8,100 nucleotides of DNA, taken from the NCBI GenBank assembly GCA_046957575.1, contig JBKUOG010000051.1, forward strand, positions 1 through 8,100, in the 5' to 3' direction. Of the stretch, positions 6,864 to 8,100 are shown piece by piece. Below the pieces are notes generated by a model. The model worked only from the letters and a program-made list of their open reading frames with translations, made no database searches and was not told the DNA's origin. Every line of letters starts with the position of its first letter. Position 1 is the first letter of the stretch. A program made the translations under genes and the position numbers. This stretch comes from UMGS1370 sp046957575. GTDB taxonomy: Bacteria; Bacillota; Clostridia; Lachnospirales; Lachnospiraceae.

Positions 6864-6921
6864 GTCTGTACGACGACCCTTAACCATGCAGACATGGCGG
6901 CTTTAGGAGGTAGCCGCCATG
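6829..6921 (+). promoter_or_regulatory. Four-segment alternating leader and start-codon hairpin
   Basis: GGCGGCT at 6829-6835 (segment 1) and 6896-6902 (segment 3) are identical; AGCCGCC at 6847-6853 (segment 2) and 6912-6918 (segment 4) are their exact complements. Pairing 1:2 makes the terminator. Pairing 3:4 makes a perfect 10-bp hairpin (6893-6902 with 6912-6921) whose 9-nt loop contains the Shine-Dalgarno AGGAGGT and whose 3' arm ends in the ATG of the 36-codon ORF. Pairing 2:3 is also possible and would exclude both. The complementarity is seen directly; a regulatory switch is inference. Confidence 0.5.
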
Positions 6922-7029
6922 AGTTATAAACCACATCGACAAATTCTTACATTCTTTGGCTTATCAAAAAAAGCCCGACCGCCACCGGGGATATTTCTAC
7001 CCTTAGATATGAACTATCAAATCATCTAA
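6919..7029 (+). CDS. 36-residue hypothetical peptide, possible leader peptide
   Basis: A short reading frame, ATG at 6919 to TAA at 7027-7029, encoding a 36-residue basic, proline-containing peptide: MSYKPHRQIL at the start, FFGLSKKARPPPG in the middle and MNYQII at the end. I do not recognise it. Support comes from a perfect AGGAGGT (6905-6911) seven bases before the ATG, the best ribosome site in this stretch. The site is displayed in a hairpin loop and the start codon lies in the stem. No signal peptide or membrane helix is evident. A strong terminator starts 19 bases after the stop, followed by the sigma-like gene, so the layout is leader ORF, terminator, regulator gene. That resembles translational attenuation leaders such as the one before tet(M) in Tn916, but no similarity to that peptide is claimed. 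It could instead be a remnant of a longer gene. Confidence 0.5.
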   Translation: MSYKPHRQILTFFGLSKKARPPPGIFLPLDMNYQII

Positions 7030-7047
7030 ATACTTTTTATTATTCCT

Positions 7048-7090
7048 ATGCGTCTGTCTGCACTTTGCAGGCAGGCGCATTTTGCATTTT
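7048..7090 (+). terminator. Strong terminator upstream of the sigma-like gene
   Basis: Arms 7048-7062 and 7066-7080 pair over 15 bp with two G-U wobbles around a CTT loop; the tail TTTGCATTTT (7081-7090) follows. It lies between the 36-codon ORF and the sigma-like gene and would stop read-through from the cargo unless anti-terminated. Its left arm is also complementary to GCAGACAG (6797-6804) and TGCAGACA (6887-6894) upstream. Confidence 0.82.
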
Positions 7091-7122
7091 ACAGAAGATT
7101 TTTCAAAAACTTTGCCCTTTTT

Positions 7123-7151
7123 TTGGCAAAGCAAAAAGTCGCCTGTATTAT
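7123..7151 (+). promoter_or_regulatory. Sigma-A-type promoter for the sigma-like/HTH pair
   Basis: TTGGCA (7123-7128, 5 of 6 to TTGACA) and TATTAT (7146-7151, 5 of 6 to TATAAT) are separated by 17 bp, the optimal spacing. Transcription would start near 7158, giving a leader of about 45 bases. The -35 lies in the right part of a 7-bp inverted repeat, CTTTGCC/GGCAAAG (7110-7131). Confidence 0.62.
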
Positions 7152-7172
7152 CCCGCGAAAAGGGGAGGTACT

Positions 7173-7196
7173 ACCGCCTTTCGGCAGAAAGGAGGT
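7173..7196 (+). promoter_or_regulatory. Hairpin covering the Shine-Dalgarno of the sigma-like gene
   Basis: Bases 7173-7182 pair with 7187-7196 over nine of ten positions (one G-A mismatch) around the loop GGCA. The right arm is the ribosome binding site GAAAGGAGGT of the gene starting at 7204. A second Shine-Dalgarno-like run, GGGGAGGT (7163-7168 within 7161-7168 at its core), can pair with part of the same left arm (7172-7179), so two folds compete. This suggests translational control of the regulator, by inference. Confidence 0.5.
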
Positions 7197-7203
7197 GAAC
7201 ACC

Positions 7204-7644
7204 ATGACACCTAATCGCAGGGAATTTGAAAAGCAATGTGCGTTTCAAAAGTTCTGTAAATCAGTGCTGCACAATGAAGCGTGCAACGCCCATGAGGAAA
7301 TTCGTCGGCGCAGAGTTCGGGAGGTTACTTTTTCCAACCTTGCCTTGCATGAGGAACGGCAGCTTTATACCGTCGATAAGTATTTTCAAGACGAAGAAGC
7401 AGAGCCGTCTTATCAAATGGCAGGAAAAGAAATAACCCCAAAACTGCTGCTTGAAGCTATCCGGGCTTTACCCGAAGAACGGCGCAAAATTGTACTGCTG
7501 TATTACTTTGAGGGATTGACTGATATAGAAATCGGAAAGCAGCTCAATATCTCAAGAAGTACGGTACAGTATCGCCGGACAAGCTCCTTTGAGCAGTTAA
7601 AAAAATATTTGGAGGAAAACGCTGATGAATGGATTGAATGGTAA
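7204..7644 (+). CDS. Sigma-70 region 4-like regulator, Tn916 Orf7 type
   Basis: Small sigma-like DNA-binding protein, 146 residues, close in size to Orf7 of Tn916-family conjugative transposons, where such proteins sit beside the excision and integration genes and are thought to control transfer functions. The N-terminal half is charged (EEIRRRRVREVTFSNL) with no obvious region 2. The C-terminal part (about 79-138) is a region-4 domain: LLEAIRALPEERRKIVLLYY, then a helix-turn-helix at TDIEIGKQLNISRSTVQYRRTS (recognition helix about 116-126). The ATG at 7204 is chosen because AGAAAGGAGGTG lies directly upstream; the frame's earlier ATG at 7048 lies inside a terminator stem. It has its own promoter, a hairpin over its ribosome site, and a 20-base overlap with the next gene, so the two are translated together. 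A standard housekeeping sigma factor is excluded by its size and missing regions. Confidence 0.87.
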   Translation: MTPNRREFEKQCAFQKFCKSVLHNEACNAHEEIRRRRVREVTFSNLALHEERQLYTVDKYFQDEEAEPSYQMAGKEITPKLLLEAIRALPEERRKIVLLYYFEGLTDIEIGKQLNISRSTVQYRRTSSFEQLKKYLEENADEWIEW

Positions 7645-7879
7645 ACCGACCGAGTACCCGGAAAATGCCCTTGTTCCCTATCCCGTTATTTTGGCAGCGA
7701 GCAAAGGCGACCCGGACGCAATGAAGATTGTATTGCAGCATTTCAGCGGCTACATAGCAAGTCTTTCCATGCGGAAGCTCTATGATGAACGAGGAAATGT
7801 TTATTTTGGAGTAGACGAGGATATTCGAGAACGGCTACAAGCAAAACTGATGAAAGCTATTTGTTTATTTCAACCGTAA
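7625..7879 (+). CDS. Conjugative-transposon HTH protein, Tn916 Orf8 type
   Basis: An 84-residue protein resembling the helix-turn-helix family named after conjugative-transposon Orf8. Recognisable features are ILAASKGDPDAMKIVLQHFSGYIASLS (about 22-48), the YFGVDEDIRERLQAKLMKAI block (about 60-79) and the conserved D-D-I/L-x-L pattern in which a sigma-region-2-like helix is expected. It starts inside the end of the sigma-like gene (ATG 7625, 20-base overlap) with GGAGG nine bases upstream, and ends just before a terminator. The Orf7-type/Orf8-type pair in this order is typical of the regulatory end of Tn916/Tn1549-like elements. One attractive idea is that the two supply the region 2-like and region 4-like halves of a split sigma factor, but the sequence alone does not prove it. 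Confidence 0.83.
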   Translation: MNGLNGKPTEYPENALVPYPVILAASKGDPDAMKIVLQHFSGYIASLSMRKLYDERGNVYFGVDEDIRERLQAKLMKAICLFQP

Positions 7880-7883
7880 TCGT

Positions 7884-7922
7884 AAAGGCTCTTGGTGCTA
7901 ATACACCAGGGGCTTTTATTTA
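7884..7922 (+). terminator. Terminator after the Orf7/Orf8-like pair
   Basis: Arms 7884-7897 and 7904-7917 pair over 14 bp, three of them G-U, around the loop CTAATA, and run into TTTTATTTATT. It starts five bases after the HTH gene's stop codon. Confidence 0.78.
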
Positions 7923-7947
7923 TTATATAACCATGATTTTATATAAC
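7923..7947. repeat. Direct 9-bp repeats TTATATAAC in an AT-rich gap
   Basis: TTATATAAC occurs exactly twice, at 7923-7931 and 7939-7947, sixteen bases apart; each copy contains the palindrome TTATATAA. They lie between the terminator and the promoter of the excisionase-like gene. They could be binding sites for an element regulator, or simply the result of strong AT bias. Confidence 0.35.
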
Positions 7948-7980
7948 ATATCGTTACCATAAATAAAGCATATTCCATAC

Positions 7981-8009
7981 TTGTTATTATTCGTATGTCC
8001 GACTATAAT
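7981..8009 (+). promoter_or_regulatory. Promoter of the excisionase-like gene
   Basis: TTGTTA (7981-7986) and a perfect TATAAT (8004-8009) are separated by 17 bp, 38 bases upstream of the ATG at 8047. The -10 lies in the palindrome TATAATTATA (8004-8013), a possible operator. Confidence 0.68.
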
Positions 8010-8046
8010 TATACTGATATGATTTGTAGAAAGGACTGGTGTTGCT

Positions 8047-8100
8047 ATGGAATATATGTCTTGCCCCGAAGCAGCAAAGAAGTGGGGAATTTCTGAAAGG
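8047..8100 (+). CDS. Excisionase/MerR-like HTH protein, 3' end outside the window
   Basis: Only the first 18 codons are visible: ATG at 8047, encoding MEYMSCPEAAKKWGISER. The pattern M-S-C-x-E-A-A-x-K-W-G-I-S-x-R is the first helix and turn of a small winged-HTH of the excisionase/MerR type, widespread at the end of clostridial mobile elements. AAAGGA lies 11 bases upstream, slightly far, and a good promoter precedes it. It is placed after the Orf7/Orf8-like pair, where Tn916-family elements carry small regulators, xis and int. Whether it is a true excisionase or a longer HTH regulator cannot be told from this fragment. Confidence 0.65.
   Translation, partial: MEYMSCPEAAKKWGISER

Larger units (their letters stand above)
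7204..8100 (+). mobile_element. Regulatory end of a Tn916/Tn1549-like conjugative element, continuing right
   Basis: An Orf7-type sigma-like gene, an Orf8-type HTH gene and an excisionase-like HTH gene in this order and orientation are characteristic of Tn916-family elements. No integrase or attachment site is inside the window, and the left boundary relative to the transporter cargo is not seen. Confidence 0.6.

Noticed and set aside
6686..6883. A 65-codon plus-strand ORF
   Set aside because: It begins inside the small membrane gene, lacks a ribosome site and passes through the terminator at 6828-6863.
6751..6906. An open plus-strand frame without a start codon, reading like the C-terminus of a basic protein
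   Set aside because: It runs straight through a perfect terminator hairpin, another frame is open over the same bases, and it has no ATG or ribosome site until near its end. It could be a remnant of an older gene, but nothing proves it.
7110..7131. Minus-strand terminator (7-bp stem followed by a U-run on that strand)
   Set aside because: The shape fits, but no minus-strand gene lies to its right in the window, and the repeat is better explained as part of the -35 region.
7048..7203. Extending the sigma-like gene upstream to the in-frame ATG at 7048
   Set aside because: That ATG is the first base pairs of a 15-bp terminator stem and has no ribosome site. The extension would also run through the promoter and leader; the ATG at 7204 has a near-perfect Shine-Dalgarno.
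1..8100. CRISPR array, tRNA, rRNA or insertion sequence
   Set aside because: No regularly spaced repeats, cloverleaf, rRNA-like sequence, transposase frame or terminal inverted repeats were seen.

Overview
The window looks like an accessory segment of a low-GC Gram-positive genome, most likely a gut-type Clostridia (Lachnospiraceae/Oscillospiraceae-like). The grounds are AT-rich DNA with strong AGGAGG-type ribosome binding sites, sigma-A-like promoters, hairpin-plus-U terminators, NisRK/SpaRK/CprRK-style regulation and a Tn916-like tail. I ran no database search; family names rest on motifs and gene order.

Region 1 (1-1769, +) is the 3' part of a large FtsX/MacB-type ABC permease that enters from the left edge. 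Region 2 (1906-4006, -) is a two-gene operon, an OmpR-type response regulator followed by a membrane histidine kinase, convergent with the permease. Two back-to-back terminators separate them. Region 3 (4154-6720, +) diverges from the regulator: an ABC ATPase with a LanF-type E-loop, two six-helix ABC-2 permeases of the LanE and LanG type, and a small three-helix membrane protein whose original start is cut off by an in-frame TAA at codon 7. The divergent gap carries two exact tandem 11-bp repeats laid out like a pho box, the likely operator of the regulator. No lantibiotic precursor or modification gene is visible, so this reads as a stand-alone sensing and resistance set against antimicrobial peptides, like NisFEG-NisRK or C. 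difficile CprABC-CprRK without biosynthesis.

Region 4 (6721-7203) has almost no long reading frame but is dense in RNA structure. It holds a 12-bp terminator hairpin, four alternating complementary GGCGGCT/AGCCGCC segments, a 36-codon ORF whose Shine-Dalgarno sits in a hairpin loop and whose ATG sits in the stem, a second strong terminator, and a promoter followed by a hairpin that covers the Shine-Dalgarno of the next gene. Region 5 (7204-8100, +) matches the regulatory end of Tn916/Tn1549-family conjugative transposons: an Orf7-like sigma-region-4 protein, an overlapping Orf8-like HTH protein, a terminator, an AT-rich gap with direct repeats and a good promoter, then the first 18 codons of an excisionase-like HTH protein.

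The simplest reading is that a peptide sensing and efflux cargo sits just upstream of the transfer-control module of an integrative conjugative element. The folded leader between them is the part least explained by known families.
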